This document shows, in pieces, positions 23,601 through 36,735 of a stretch of 64,000 bases of DNA (within the stretch, counting starts at the first letter, position 1; each line of letters begins with the position of its first letter). Origin of the DNA: Magicicada septendecula (lineage: Eukaryota > Arthropoda > Insecta > Hemiptera > Cicadidae); assembly GCA_034769895.1 (NCBI GenBank), contig CM068367.1, forward strand, positions 121,123,927-121,187,926, given 5' to 3'. Made by a program: the position numbers and the translations under genes. The notes under the pieces were generated by a model, which did no database searches, was not told the origin of the DNA, and saw only the letters and a program-made list of their open reading frames with translations.

Positions 23601-26600
23601 AAACTTAGGCCTATTTGCCAACATTTTTACTGTAATAACAGCGATATAACATATTTACTTATATTTCCACATATTTCTTTAAATGTTGTAAATTAATAAT
23701 TTTTGGACATTTTAGTGACAGGGTATTTAAATAGTTTGAAAAAAAAGGTTTTCTTACTGTAGCCCATATAAGCATTTTAGAAAATAGTTGCTACTTTGTT
23801 AGTTTGTTATTAACAAGGATCCTAAAGGATTAATGATCCTAAAGGGAGTTAACGAATTATCATTTGAAAACCAATAAATGAATGAAATGACTGTCACTTT
23901 ATTATTAACAAGATATCGATTTTTTTTTTAATTTTTACTTAGAACGATTTGCAGCAAAACTATAAACAGGTCAATTACAAGTGGGTATAAAATTAATGAA
24001 AATTTAAAGTGCGTACGATATGAATGTAATGTATTTATTCACCGTGGAATGGAGCAGCATCTTCCTGTCGTGAACCGTAATATTGAAACTTTCTATATCT
24101 TTCATTATGAATGTAAATATGAAATTCCGTACGAGTAACGTAAGATACCACAGGTCTTTAGTTTTAATTTTCGTTCTATAAACTTAACTATATTGTAAAC
24201 AAATTGAACTTTAAACGTCATATCGTATGGCCGTGCGAAAAACAGGTAATTGAGTTAGTGTTCCCGAGACAGTTAACCGAGTATAAAGAAATACTAACAG
24301 GTTTTAAGGCTACATTTTGCATTTTAAGGATGTTTAATACCGGAAGATCAATTCCTTACAAAATTAAAAACGTATTCAATAATTGTATGTATAAAAAAAT
24401 GGTGAACAACTTGAACACCTTCTACAACCAAATAACCCTTTTACGTATTAAATCTTTTTATAGAGCAAAACTGAATTGCATTTAAAGTTGGAAAACTGAC
24501 TTACGGAACACTCTGTATTCTGGTTCTGGAATACGAGTGCAGCAAGATATTGTGAAGATTGATATGAATTGGAAATACATTTGTCCTGCCTTCAGATAAC
24601 ATGAAACGAAATACCTTATCAGGAGAGGAAACTTTCTCAAAAGGTAAGAAGGTGAATAAAGTTGTGTGAACATAACTTATTTTGCGAATTAAAAAATTGG
24701 TATTTTTTGTAACCATGGAGAGAAAAATTAATTCTTATATTATATTTACCGAGAGTTGAGAGTAGCCTGTCAGAAGTCCTATACCAGCAACTGAACAGCA
24801 GGTTAACAATATTTCTGGATGTTAATGTAGTATTGTTATAATTAAGTTTATGTGTAACTCTTTTCTTGTCTACAAATATTTCATCAGTACAGTAGGAAAA
24901 TATAGCCTAATCATGCTTCTTACTACAACTAATAATCAATCGTCAATTTTAATTCTGAATTTAAGATGTTTGTTCTATTATTTTTTTAAGTTATAGATAT
25001 ATTGTTTTCTCAATTTACGATTTCCGTGGTCACATGCTACAAAGTTTGTTTTCCTCTCATACTCATTCCGCTAATCTTATTCACATTAACTTCAGCCAAT
25101 CAAAATCATTTTTCTGCGCGCGCGCGCACGCACACACACACACACAATCTCCCTCTCTCTCACTCTTTTTCTCTCAACTCTCGGTGAATGGAGTATAGGT
25201 CCTTTAGATTTGAAACTGAGGAGAGAGGCTTTTGTTTAACACTACGGATTTTTGGCTAATAAAGAACTAAAAAAATTTACATCAATATACTTCTAAGGAA
25301 CGTTTCCATCATATAAGTTGGTATAATGCAGATGTGAATCTTGCGGCTAAAAGAGGCCCATGGCATGGCTGGCAATTCGCAAACAACCACCCTCCGTTAT
25401 GATAAAAAATAGTAGAATGGCGTCACACACATACCGTTTTTACCATATGAACGATAGTTCGCTCTGAGGCTAGTTAAGCCGATATATCTGTTACTTGTTA
25501 AGAACAATTGTCGGGTTTTGTTTCTCTGTGTTATATAAAGTTGCGATATGTATGTTGCGATATGTATGCGGCTGTGCGTGTGGATTCAATGTCGAACCTC
25601 GTTGAATCCTCACGCGCCCACGTTATATTTTCATAATCAAATTATTATTTTTTTTTCTATTTGTATCGGGCATCTGAAGACCACATTACAGTTTCAATTC
25701 TTGATCCCTTGTTCTTTTCTTTTTCTCCAACATTATTTCATCTTTTCACTGTCTCTTCTTTCTGTCTTCAGTCCACTTTGAACCTGCGTTTTTCTCTCTC
25801 CTATCCTGGACTCCTTCCATTTTTAACACTTTTGCCCGCAAACTTCTGTTTCAATTGCTTCTTCTGCGTTTATATTATTTTATCTAAATCCTTTTTGACT
25901 TCTTTAATCCAACTTGATCTTGACTTCTTTCCCCACAGTTATTTGAAGATCTGTTTTGTTAACCTATTGTCGTCCATTCTATATAATTATTATTATTCCA
26001 CACAAACTATTATTATTATTATTATTCAAATCTGTTGCTGCGATATGAATACATACAGTCTTGAAATTTGTGTAAAATAGTAGAAAAGGTTCACGCGCGC
26101 CCCTTGGTATTCAGCGTACGAGAAAATCTTACTCGACTGCAGCTACTTTTAAAAGATATTCACTGCACGAACGTGATTTCTTCTCGCCTATGAAAATCTG
26201 AAGGAAAAAAAGCGGTAGCAGCAGCAGTTGTAGTAGACAGCAGTTGCCACTGTTATTGATCCCATCTGACCGCTACGCAACGCCAACAGACGTAGACGTG
26301 GCCGTGGGTAGGTAGGTGTGATATCACAAACCATTCACCACTACACCACCATACCACCCCTCACCCCAGCCGGTTTATCGTAAGCGCTCTGGGGTAGCGT
26401 TTCTGCCAGCCCGCCAACAAGACAGTATGCAGATTATTCAGTTGTGTAAAAAAAAAAATCAGATCAGTCAACTGAATAACGACCAAACAAAATCAGAATA
26501 CGAACTTGATTTTCATTAACGAAAACGAATTCTAACGATGTGACTACATAAACACAAATTCGTAAAGAAAAGAGGCGGTTTTTACCACGTGATTACCATT

Positions 26601-28260
26601 ATAATGTTAATGGAAGCCTACAGGTTTTAAAAGTTACATTACGGTTTACAATTTAATTACGCATAAATAGTGGGTTCCAGTATAACGCTATTTAGTGACA
26701 AACATTGAAACTAATCCCCGTCCCAGGTTTCATTTACAGCGTTGGCTCTTATGGGAGCTGTCGCGCTCTGTCTTACCCATGTATTTCTCCTATACTTCTG
26801 TCCTTTTCTGTCGTTCCAATGTTGCCATTCAGACTAAATGTGAAGTATAAATTTTAAAGAGTTTTAAATTTTATTGATGTTCTACATGCTGTGCTGCACA
26901 TTTCTGAATAAATTACATGTCTGTAACACAATTACCATCTTCACACAAAATTGTTTATAAATTTATGTTTACCTGTAGATGTTAGAGCAACGTTTCAATC
27001 AACCAGTGACTGTTACCCTATTATTAAATTTATGGAGTTAATTTTAACCACGTTTTATTTACAATAAATTTCGTTTGTTATAAGCACATTTTAAAAGCCA
27101 AAGCACAATAAATAAAACGTTTACTGATTCTTTATCTCTATAATTAATTGAGATAACGTGTAATCCTATAAATATATAGTAAAAATTTTATATTACTTTT
27201 AACGTCACGTATTTTTTTATACAATATTTTGCACGTTTACAATTCACAATTATTATTTTAGATAATTGCTTTTCCTGTAATACAAATGTTTTGTCCTTGC
27301 CTAGTTACACGATATTTTATATTGATTGTCTACAACGCTTATTCATTAAGTAATACAAACATACTTCCAATTATAGGTAAAATAAAGCTTTTTTTGACAA
27401 TTAACGTCATGTTAATTTTATACATAGAACAGAGTGATACTTATCACGTAACTGTTAACACGTAAGTATTTACATAATAAGTAAAACACTACAAAACTGT
27501 ACAATAATGTGTAGTCCTTCAATGATAAAATTCTCTCCATGTAGCAGTAAATCAACGTCGCTGTTCGGGAGAAATACATTTCAAACGCCTTCAATGCGCC
27601 GAATACGCATTTCCACACACGAAACCCGGCAACAGTGTAACCCATATAACCAATGCTGTAAATTAAATCTGGGACGGCCATTACTTACATGAAAGAAATA
27701 ATTGCAATTGATATTTTGAATTACAGAACTTGTCCGGTAAAAACGTTTAATGAAATACAATTGATATCATTGTACTACTGAATTAAATACGAGTTTTTTA
27801 GTTATTAATCCAGTTAAAGATTTACTGTTTGAATAGTTTATAGATCTTACTGATATTTTTGACATGGAATCCATAGGTATGTAATGTCTTACTCGCACGT
27901 TTCGCGAAAATCGACCGTTATGTTTCAAATGTACTTTCGGCATACCACTATCTCACGAACCGCTCAACCAATCCCAGCAAGCCAGGTGTCAGGTGATCGA
28001 GTCACTCGGCCCCCTTCCACCAATAGTACTGAGAATTTTGACAACTGACTTCAGTCGCCTCTAGGCTTTGTCTGCGTGAGGGTGTTTTTGCGCCGAAAAT
28101 TTCTAAATTGCTCCACTAAAACTTAAATATCTCGGGAACTACAAGTCCGATCGCGAAAATACAAAGTGCGTTGTGATCCTCAGAACTAAATCTCTCCAAT
28201 AACACCAATTCCGAGTACCAGAACCACTCACAGAAAATAATACAACATCTGAACTCAAAA
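20637..28260. other. Long stretch without recognisable gene
   Basis: AT-rich sequence with minor simple repeats: (CA)n(CT)n near 22051-22078, (AC)n(GC)n near 23193-23222, (GC)n(AC)n near 25117-25146 and (ATT)n near 26009-26024. Open frames up to about 139 codons (for example 25661-26080 and 22618-22989, plus) have low-complexity or unrecognisable products. The segment 27890-28260 may be the 5' part of the Helitron relic that follows. Confidence 0.45.
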
Positions 28261-28267
28261 ATTTGAA

Positions 28268-28879
28268 ATGCCTCGACCTAAAAATCGCGATAAAACTCGA
28301 ACCAAAAATTTCAAACCGAAAACTGGCAAATCCTATGCAGAGCGTCAACAGGCCTATCGTTTGAGACTAAAATCAAAGAAATCGGCCGAGAACTTAGAAA
28401 ATGGCAACCATTTGAAGATTGACGAAACCCCGTCAGCGCCCAAGCGGCCCGCATCTCCGATACTTGGGTCATCCGGCGTGCCCCCAAAGCGACTCAGATC
28501 GAGCGTACGGCTAGCTAGCAAGAAAACAGACGATGAGAACATTAATAACTTGTGCTTCGACAACATTGGACCCTCGATGCTCTGCGCAGAACAGCCCAGT
28601 CCAAGTCGCCGCTTCAAAGGAGTCGACGAGGAATTCTCTAAGCACTTTATTAACAATCCGTTCGGCTCGGTGTGTGGGATCTGCGATCGCTTGTGGTTCA
28701 AGCAACCCTTCGCAAATAACCCTTGGTTATTTAACCAACCCTTCATTCCTTCCCAAAGCACAAGTCTGCCCATGATTCCATGTCTACCGGTAGTCCCACG
28801 ACTACCAGGTTTAATTTTTTGTCAGGATTTTGTAGAAAACTTTATGATGGTATGGCTTAGTCACGATCTTTATTCGTAA
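28268..28879 (+). pseudogene. Broken Helitron-type replication protein, N-terminal part
   Basis: The 203-codon frame starts at ATG 28268. It has a basic N-terminus (KSYAERQQAYRLRLKSKK, about residues 21-38), a low-complexity linker, and then FSKHFINNPFGSVCGICDRL followed by WF at about residues 122-143. The F-x-NPFG-x-VC-x-x-CDRLWF block is the conserved N-terminal signature of arthropod Helitron proteins, which normally continue for well over 1,000 residues through Rep (HUH endonuclease) and Pif1-like helicase domains. After about residue 150 the match is lost, so the gene is truncated or rearranged. The family acts in the nucleus in rolling-circle transposition. Confidence 0.65.
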
Positions 28880-29783
28880 CATTACTAACAAGTTATAATA
28901 TTGCTTTATAGCATTTTAATCTCTGCTTTATCTCCACTAATAAAAGATTTTTTTATTTGGATTTAATGGTGGTTTTTCTTCACTGACACATTGTTACGTG
29001 TTTAAATAACAATCCTTTTATAACTAAATGTTTATCGTTACAAAAATAGCAATTTCTAACGTGCATCGCGAAAATGTCCTCAAATATACTGGTGAGTCCT
29101 ATTCACCGCGATGTATGGGTTGTAAACATTTTAATTAACTACTCTAGTGTATTATGGTTTTGTGACACGAAAATGCTTTGATTTTTTCGAAAACAATCTT
29201 GCGATGCCGCTGAGGTCTTTTTTCCAATTTGAACAACAAGACTGTTGCGTTTCCTTTTAATAATTAATCTGAGATACTGCTACTTAAAAATTACGCATGA
29301 AAATTATACACTCTGTTAATATAAAATTCCGTACAACAAACGATTTAAATTTTAATCATTTATATTATTTCATAACAAAAATAAATCCCACCGAAACTGA
29401 TCAGGAGGACAGAGTAAGATTGCTAAGATTGATATCCAAGTTTTAGTCTAACAGGATTCAAGGAAGTGACTGTCCCCCGTAGTATCCTTTAGACGGTCTA
29501 GTTACTGACACAAGCAGGAGTCATGCTCCGGTTTTAATATGTCGAAGTTCTGAAGGCATATGTCAGTTTTAATATATCGCAGTCCGAAACGTTAAACGTG
29601 AGTAATGATTTAATGATATTAAATAGTATAACAACAGAGGACGGTTTCCGTTTTGGGAAGCTATTGGATCACTAGAAATTTTATGTGAGGCATTTAGGGA
29701 AACTGTTTTTTATGCATACAAGTGTTATTCTATATTTTCTTTAAAAAACCTAATACTACGGAATAATAACTATTATTTTTCTA
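28880..29783. other. No gene seen
   Basis: AT-rich sequence after the Helitron relic. I could not find a CTRR end with a hairpin that would close that element. Confidence 0.4.
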
Positions 29784-29821
29784 ACAGAATTAACACTGTT
29801 GCACACCACTATAGAAAATTA

Positions 29822-29867
29822 TTCCGATTAGCGCTTTCAAGCTTCACAGCGCATCATCAAATCGGAA
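29822..29867 (-). ncRNA. Hammerhead-ribozyme-like motif, family B (left arm)
   Basis: On the minus strand: a 7-bp stem I (TTCCGAT with ATCGGAA), then TTGATGA (consensus CTGANGA with C changed to T), one extra T, a weakened stem II (GCGC with GCTT, loop TGTGAA), GAAA, and the self-complementary stem III AGCGCT with cleavage triplet CUA. Stem I is the best of all copies, but the core mutation should inactivate it. Confidence 0.42.
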
Positions 29868-30014
29868 ATCCTAAGGACTTATTGTCACGAAGACCATGGA
29901 AAATGGAGCGAGTACATCAACTAAGCAAAAATCTTCTTAAACTACGCTTATCATGACACCATTGGTACTAGTCCTTATGAAGCAATGTTCAATCAACCCA
30001 CTCAGATCGGATTT

Positions 30015-30056
30015 CCAATCTGATGATAACCTGTGAAGCTTGAAAGCGCTAATCGT
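30015..30056 (+). ncRNA. Hammerhead-ribozyme-like motif, family B (right arm)
   Basis: CTGATGA (30020-30026) is intact, followed by one extra T, stem II AACC/GCTT (3 of 4 pairs, loop TGTGAA), GAAA (30042-30045), stem III AGCGCT (30045-30050) and H17 = A. Stem I is damaged (CCAAT against ATCGT). Confidence 0.42.
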
Positions 30057-30119
30057 TATAATTTTTCTATAGCGGTGTGCAACAGTGTTAATTCTGTTTG
30101 TGATTATAACGACTAACAC

Positions 30120-31859
30120 AACTTTATAAATTAAATATTATTTTTCTATTATAATTGAAATTCTTGTTTAAAGTTTAGTTAAATCGATCTCACTTATGAA
30201 ACTAAATCCACGATATGCCACTGGTGACGAAATTGGATAGACAGGATACACTAAAGTTACGAAATAGCTGTGCGCAAGTTATAGTCTCCTGTTACGGACC
30301 TATTAGGACGGGGCTGTAACAGGAGCAATGCAAATTGGTTGTCGTCATGTGGACGGGCTGTCTATGTTTAAAGCGTAGGTATAAAGTTCATGTTCGCTAG
30401 CCAGACCTCCTCATTACCGAACTTGTGAAACTTTGTCCTGTAATGTAACCATCTTTACACTCGCACGAACTATACCCACAGAGAGCCCTCACACAGACAT
30501 CACAGTGTTTCGCGCGAATGTCTGTCACAAACAGACTGAGAACATGGGTTGAAAGACAGTCTCAGTTTAGAGTTAGAGGAAGGACGCTGGAATATCATGC
30601 AGCACATATACAGTCAACAGAACTATACTTATCTGTATCGGGTGAAATATCTTTCTTTCCACGTGTGTAAAAAACTGACCATTTATTTCCCTTTTTTTGG
30701 CTAATAAACCCATTCCTGTTATTTATTGACATACATTTTTTATACTGTCCTCTTTTCGACTACGCTATGTGAATTCTCTTCAGTGTTTGTCTATCTTTCT
30801 TTTTCTGTGCTCCAACTTTCCAAACATTTTCACCAGCATGTTTATTCTTTAGCCTCCTAGAACATCTGTATCCCCTCAACCCTACTCTCCAGCCATTTGA
30901 CACAGGTACATTTTCCTTGGTCTTTACTGGTAATCTTCCATTAACATTCTTCTCTAGCATCGCAGTGTTACAGCCATTATTGTTAATTAAGTGCTACATC
31001 CAATGGCTCCTGACGAATGAATCTTTTTCCATAACTTTCGTCTTTCAAACTACGTAATTCATAATCTATAGCACTACATATCTTACATTATATGTATTAT
31101 TATCTTATATTATAACATCTTATATTATATAAGTATTATCGTATATTATAGCACTTCATAAACTACATCTCCTATAGCATGACCTAGATTAACAGTAAGG
31201 CAGTAAGGCAAAAATGAGGACTTTGCTCTCGCTGGCTACAATATATATTTAAATGACTTTTTTGCTAGACTAGGGCGAGCCAACCGAAAAACGTAATTCG
31301 ACCTTTGTAAATCAACGCATTAAAAGTAAAAGGGTATGATTAATAACAAAATATTAAAAACTACAATATTATTTTATAAACCCGAGTATTGTAACCACAC
31401 GTTAAAAAATTAACTGACATACTGAACTGTGAAATATTCTGAGAAATAATTAATAAGGGAGAGAAGAGACGGAGTTATTTATAGCTTATCATAGTCAAAA
31501 CACAGGATACAGAATGGGGACGATTAATGATAAAGAATGACTAACAATACTGTCATGACGCTGAGTGCGTCTTTTGTAATTTACTGACAAAGTGAGTTTT
31601 ACTACCGAGTGACATCCCGGTAAATATTCTCGTAACTTCATAAATCTATGGACTCATACTTAAGAAATATTTAGTCGTTAGGTTCGTTGCTTTGAATCTT
31701 TCAGCCTCTTAGACTCGTTTTCTTCAAGTAGCATAGACGCGTGTTCATTACTGTGTGTTCCTCTGTTACCTTTTCATCTGTCAGTTGATGAGAAATGATA
31801 GAACGAGGAATTCAGAAATAAGAAGAAGTGTGGGAATGAATACTGATATAGGTACTTAA
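30120..31859. other. No gene seen
   Basis: AT-rich sequence with short TATTAT-type repeats near 31095-31150. No coding signature. Confidence 0.45.
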
Positions 31860-32090
31860 AATCATCAAGTGCAAGAGTTTGAGATGGTATAGCCACGAAT
31901 ACGGAATGGACGACTAGAGATGGCCTAAGCGAACAATCGAATGGACTCCCCTACTCGGAAGGAAAAGACGCAGACCAAGGAAGAGTTGGAACACAATGGG
32001 GCAGGTGCTGGAAGCCAGGATGCGATAGCCGTAAAGAAGACGTATATGAGGATGACGATGGTGATGGTGGATGAGGTAAAGGTGATTGTG
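31860..32090 (+). pseudogene. Non-LTR retrotransposon RT extreme C-terminal tail
   Basis: The plus strand encodes KSLRWYSHEYGMDD, a stop, RWPKRTIEWTPLLGRKRRRP and RKSWNTMGQV, a common end of insect RT polyproteins (RWYGH, RWP, GRRKRGRPRKSW). It ends in GATGACGATGGTGATGGTGG (32050-32069), the trinucleotide tail. There is a stop in the reading frame and no upstream domain. Confidence 0.75.
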
Positions 32091-32257
32091 GACAAATGCC
32101 AAACAAAATGATGACAGAGCGCTACCCTCTGCCTTCGTTTCTAATAGTTCATAATGTATTTGGATACCAGCATTCGATACAGACCAAACGAGATTTTCAT
32201 ACAGACAGCAAACACAGATGTTACACACAAAATCCGCAGAGAAATACAAACTAGCGT

Positions 32258-32260
<3 letters not shown>

Positions 32261-32331
<71 letters not shown>
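32261..32331. repeat. (TC)n microsatellite
   Basis: About 35 TC units, then interrupted TTTCTC. Frames across it are artefacts. Confidence 0.97.
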
Positions 32332-32338
<7 letters not shown>

Positions 32339-32339
32339 T

Positions 32340-33124
32340 CTCGCTTATCTTTTGCGACTACTGTCTTTGTCGTTTCCAATTTTCCCTGCGGCGCTCTCGA
32401 CATGTAAACGCGACCGTAAATTTTTATTAAATTCATTAAATTATGCACACGGAAAACAACCTGTCGCCCCATACCCTGGCTGTACTACCTTGTGTGTACG
32501 TGTGCGGTTTTGTATACTGTAAGTAAATATACGTGGCGACGTGCGGATTGGGGACGGCGCTCTTAACGCGGATCCGCGTTATCACGTTTACAAATTTGTC
32601 CTGCTACTGCTGCTGCTACTCCACCCGCTACTCTGTTGTGCGCGTGTGTGTGTGTGACTAAAATGAAAACAGCACGGCATACTGCACACACACAAAAATT
32701 CTGCATAACAATTTTCTTTCGAGGGTCGTTTTCGTTGTTGTCGACGACGAGAGGGTCTGATGAGGAAACGCACACGCATACTGAACTGTACTTGTGTGTG
32801 TGTGTGTGTGAGGGAGCATCTACCTCTGCCTACCTGTAGGCGGCATCGTCAGGGATCAATAAATGCCGGCAACAACACACCGCACCGCTACTGTTTCTAT
32901 ACACTTTCACTACTTCTATTTCAACGGGATAGGCCTAGCGCCTGATAAGGCGCCGTCAGTTGTACGTACGTCTGCCTGCCGTTGTTACAATTATCACACT
33001 GATGCTCAGCTTTATTGTGTTATCAAGGCTGTTGGCATACGAATCCAGGCTAATTTTCCGATTCTATTAAGAACAGATTAAGAAATATTTCATGTCTACA
33101 TTATATGTTAATAATTTATATTTA
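32340..33124. other. No gene seen
   Basis: GC-richer than average with short (GT)n runs near 32643-32655 and 32792-32810. Several overlapping small frames, none with a recognisable domain. Confidence 0.45.
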
Positions 33125-33875
33125 AAACTTATATTAGTAAGCTCCCTGAAATGCAATATTCGCTCATTACTTTAAACGAAATACACTTATTATTACAAAA
33201 ATTTCGATGTTAGATACTTTTTCACTTATAGGGAAAATTACAAAAATCCCGATTACTCTACTACTTCTTTAGTAGACTATAAACATTTGTAGAACAATCA
33301 TACAATAACAACTAAAAATTCGAAACATTCGCATTTAGACTACAATGCCTTTTAGTATGTCACCCTGCTGGAATTTCAAAACTGAAATAAAACCTTTTGA
33401 CTTCATCTTTTTAATGGTACCTGGCGTCCTAAAATTTTGAAATATCTAAAACTTAACACAGCCTACATTCAGATGTTAGTTGACGTTCTCTTTAATACGA
33501 TGCCTCATATGAATTTTTGTGATTTTATCAAAATCTTCGCCCATTTTTTGCGCCTTGACGTTACAAAAATTTAGAAATTTTCAAAAATGAACATTATATT
33601 CATATTTTTGTTAAACTTCCCTTTAATTTGATACCCCACGTGGGCTTTTGATACTTTTCATACTTTTGACCCCTCATATTTTTGCCTCCCGTCCCATTAT
33701 TTTTTGGGGAATCAGTCCAAAAATCAATAGGTTTCTGTAAGATAAAAGTATGCACACGCGTTCTAAGTTTTACGAAAATCGGTTGATGCGTTCAAACTAT
33801 CGTGAGACACCTAAAACAGACAGACAAATGCCAAACGATCGAGTTAAAACTGAGATTCGCTTCACCCGTTCAGTT
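33125..33875 (-). mobile_element. Interspersed non-coding repeat, family C, copy 2
   Basis: The reverse complement aligns with 4862-5835. Both ends match: the TCTGTCTG side near 33815-33830 and the side with AGTAGAGTAA and TAATGAGCG near 33157-33265. This copy is about 220 bp shorter, through internal losses. Confidence 0.6.
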
Positions 33876-34079
33876 ACCAAGCAACTCACTATTAATACAA
33901 TAACTGCGTACACGCATGCGCGCGCGCGCGCACACACACAAAATTTTTTTCACGTGCAAAAACAACAATCAAATGCCTGACAATCGTCATAAAAGTCAAT
34001 GCCCGAAATATGTCTCGGGTAACTGAAAATCCGACCCGAACCTGAACCAGTTAGGACTGGAAAACAACTGCCTTGTTGT

Positions 34080-34265
34080 TAGGCCGTGGTCCAACATTAT
34101 TAAAATTATGACTGCTATCGAAAAACTGGTGCATGATAACAACACTGTCATCGTAACCTATATAAAAACTAACAGATTCACAACAAGAATAAAAACGGAC
34201 GTTTCGACAGTGGCCATGACGGCCTTCTTCAGTGTGGCGGGAATTATGTAGTTAGTCCCCTGAGA
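34080..34265 (-). repeat. Hammerhead-like repeat unit, family A
   Basis: Reads on the minus strand from the core (34232-34198) through CGTTTTTATTC, TGATAACA-like words and TTTTAATAATGTTGGACC to CACGGCCTAACAAC. It matches 4385-4570 (plus) and the reverse of 4230-4345. Confidence 0.7.
34198..34232 (-). ncRNA. Hammerhead-ribozyme-like motif, family A
   Basis: On the minus strand: intact CTGAAGA (34232-34226), one extra A, hairpin GGCCGT/ACTGTC (one mismatch, one G-T pair, 7-base loop), then GAAACGTC (34205-34198). Stem III is ACGT and the triplet GUC. Stem I is not evident. Confidence 0.4.
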
Positions 34266-34555
34266 GACTGAGATTGTAAACCGACCGGTCGTGGAAGCTA
34301 CGTTCTTTGTTGTACATTGATTACTACACCACAAATAACATTAGAACAAATAATATATGCACTATATTTACGTCTGGTATATAAATTCTTCTCCGTTTGA
34401 AGATCTAGTCTTACATCGTGTCCCGTCTTCATTCAAACCAACCTCTCTGTGACTGCGATTATAAACCGTCACTTGTTTAAACAAGTCTGTCTTTCGTTCA
34501 GAACGGTGTTCCCAGTACGTTTTTCTTCTCTCTCTTAAAGGGATTTTCATCGGCT

Positions 34556-35262
34556 ATTGCCGCATACCCACACCTAACCGCCATCTATGTCTGTCCTGTG
34601 CATCTTCTTCTGCCAAGTTATGATGTTCCATGGCCTTTATCATGTTTTCATACTAAGACAGTCTAGGTCTGCCCCTTTTTCCTCTGCCTGGGAGCTTCCA
34701 CTGAAATATTTCCTCGGCCATCTCTGTACATCCATTCGGAGTAAGTGACCGAACTACTTTAGGCCTCTTCGTTCTACTCTGTTAATAATTGTGTCTTCTG
34801 CATGCATCCTTCTTCTGTTCTCCTCGCTGGTTATTCTCTCCCTTGTTAAGACTCCGGCATTTCTACGGAGATAATCCATTTCCAAGGCATTCAGTTGTCG
34901 TATAATTTCCGTGCTCAATGTCTATAGCTCACAGCCGTAAGACAGAACTGATTCAACAAAAGCTTTTCCTATATGAATCTTTGTGGCTCTCGAAATATGT
35001 CTGTCCCACCAAATAGATTTCAAGTTTCCTAAAACTTTCCTGCTCTGTTCTATCCGTTTTTTTTTATTTCGGGTTTTCCTAGGCCTTCCCGTGTTATTAG
35101 TGCCCCTAGGTATTTAAATTCATCGACCTGTTCAAATGACATACTGTCTTTAATCAATACTTCAAATCTGGCATCGGTATTAACGACTAGATATTCTGTC
35201 TTATTTACATTAACATTCAATCCACACGTTTCATATGCCTTGTATAGTCGGGTATTGTACAG
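34556..35262 (-). pseudogene. Non-LTR retrotransposon RT, palm end to C-terminus
   Basis: The minus strand encodes YETCGLNVNVNKTEYLVVN, then SFEQVDEFKYLGALI, which is the RT palm-to-thumb junction (GLKVN-x-x-KT-x-Y and F-x-YLG). Across a frameshift it continues with SVLSYGCEL, a stop, IRQLNALEMDYLRRNAGV, INRVERRGLK, a stop, FGHLLRMD and a tail ending LGVGMRQ. At least three stops and one frameshift. The catalytic YADD lies upstream of the preserved part. This is the longest RT tail here. Confidence 0.85.
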
Positions 35263-35404
35263 TCAATTCTAAATCTGTCGACCTCTCTAGTCACTGACTC
35301 TACATACCACATATTACAATAAATAAATTAATTACCGTTTATATTATTTTTATTAAAAATGAATGTACAGTTTTCAAAATAGCGATTCTCTTACTCTAAA
35401 AAAC

Positions 35405-35735
35405 ACATCCACGGATTGGGTACAACCTCTGCTAGACAAATATCAAGAATTCAGGCTACGGAAATGAAATGTTTGCGTTCCATAGCTGGGTACACAAAAT
35501 TAGATATGAAAAGAAACACTCAGATAAGAGAGGAGCTGAAAATTGAAGAAGTACACGGAATCATCAATAAGTAAGAGAAAGCTGGAAACAACACATTAGC
35601 AGAATGGGCAGTGACACATTCCCCAAGACAGCATTATTGTATCAGCGAAAGGGAAGAGAAACCTGGGGATGGTCCGACCAGTTTAGAGCCGGAACAGACT
35701 AAACAGTCAAAGCCGTGAAGAAGAAGAAGAGGTAG
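35405..35735 (+). pseudogene. Non-LTR retrotransposon RT tail with GAA end
   Basis: The plus strand encodes ISRIQATEMKCLRSIAGYTK, RNTQIREELKIEEVHGIIN and, after a frame change, SWKQHISRMGSDTFPKTALL, then RETWGWSDQF. It ends with GTGAAGAAGAAGAAGAGG (35715-35732). Only the last part of the protein is present. Confidence 0.82.
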
Positions 35736-36654
35736 GAACTCTGACTTCCTGTCCTTTTCTCTCCTGGATTTCCGACAATCGATTGATGTACGTTCCAGTG
35801 CATACTCAGGTTATAAATCATTCACACATACAAGACGCGTGAATCTTAAGAATTCGATTTAAAATTTTAATTTTTTAAACTAAAATTCCAAAATTATGTT
35901 TCAATCAAGACTGGTTACTATTAGTTATGTACAACATAAATACTTTTGTGTTACATAAGAACTGTTAATCCTACTAATATTATTATTTTTTCTGATTAAT
36001 AGTGACAGAGCGTCCGCAGAAATGACGACTATTAAACTGGGTGCCAAAAGGGAAATCGGTTAGTCTATTCGATTCCCGTTACGTATGCCACGCACGACGC
36101 TGAGGTCCGTTAATGCCAATAAAATTCCTAACAAATGGACTTACAATTAGGTGGGAACATACGAGTATTATAACGAAACACAATAGACAACATTATACTG
36201 AAACAATACAGAAGCCCAAACAACATAAATTAGAAACGACAAAACAATCGACAACACTAAATAACACATCGATTAAATTCCACGACTCAGTCGCACGGAT
36301 GAATTTTAATGCGCTTATAAATAATTTCCGCCACGAACGAAAAATCACAGCCTGCCTACTAACAATGGGCCATACTTTTAAACCATTATGCATTAATATA
36401 ACAATAGTGTGGTAACGAGAAATATTATTTTTAGATTTAATAGACGTACCTGGTAATTTTCTCCTTTACGATGTGAACATTTAAATTATTTTGCATACAA
36501 AAAATAATGAAAATAATCATTAATAGTAGTTATTTACATTTCAAATGTGTTTTTTTTTTTGTAGCTAAAATTTATATTTTTTCTCTACGAAAGGTGTAAG
36601 GAATATATCTTAATGGGTACAAAATTCAATACAGTTATTATTTCGATTGCACGT

Positions 36655-36656
36655 GA

Positions 36657-36733
<77 letters not shown>
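36655..36733. repeat. (GA)n microsatellite
   Basis: About 39 GA units, nearly uninterrupted. Confidence 0.97.

Positions 36734-36735
<2 letters not shown>

Larger units (their letters stand above)
29784..30103. repeat. Inverted pair of hammerhead-like units, family B
   Basis: The left arm 29784-29872 (minus sense) and right arm 30009-30103 (plus sense) are diverged inverted repeats of about 90 bp with a 136-base spacer. Each arm reads the core, then GCGCTAATCG, a TATAG-GTGTGCAACAGTG block and TTAATTCTGTT. The right arm continues into a GTGATTATAAC-ACTAACACA block also found at 61521-61550, so the unit is longer than the arm. Confidence 0.85.

Noticed and set aside
32154..32522. 122-codon serine/leucine frame
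   Set aside because: Produced by the (TC)n microsatellite.
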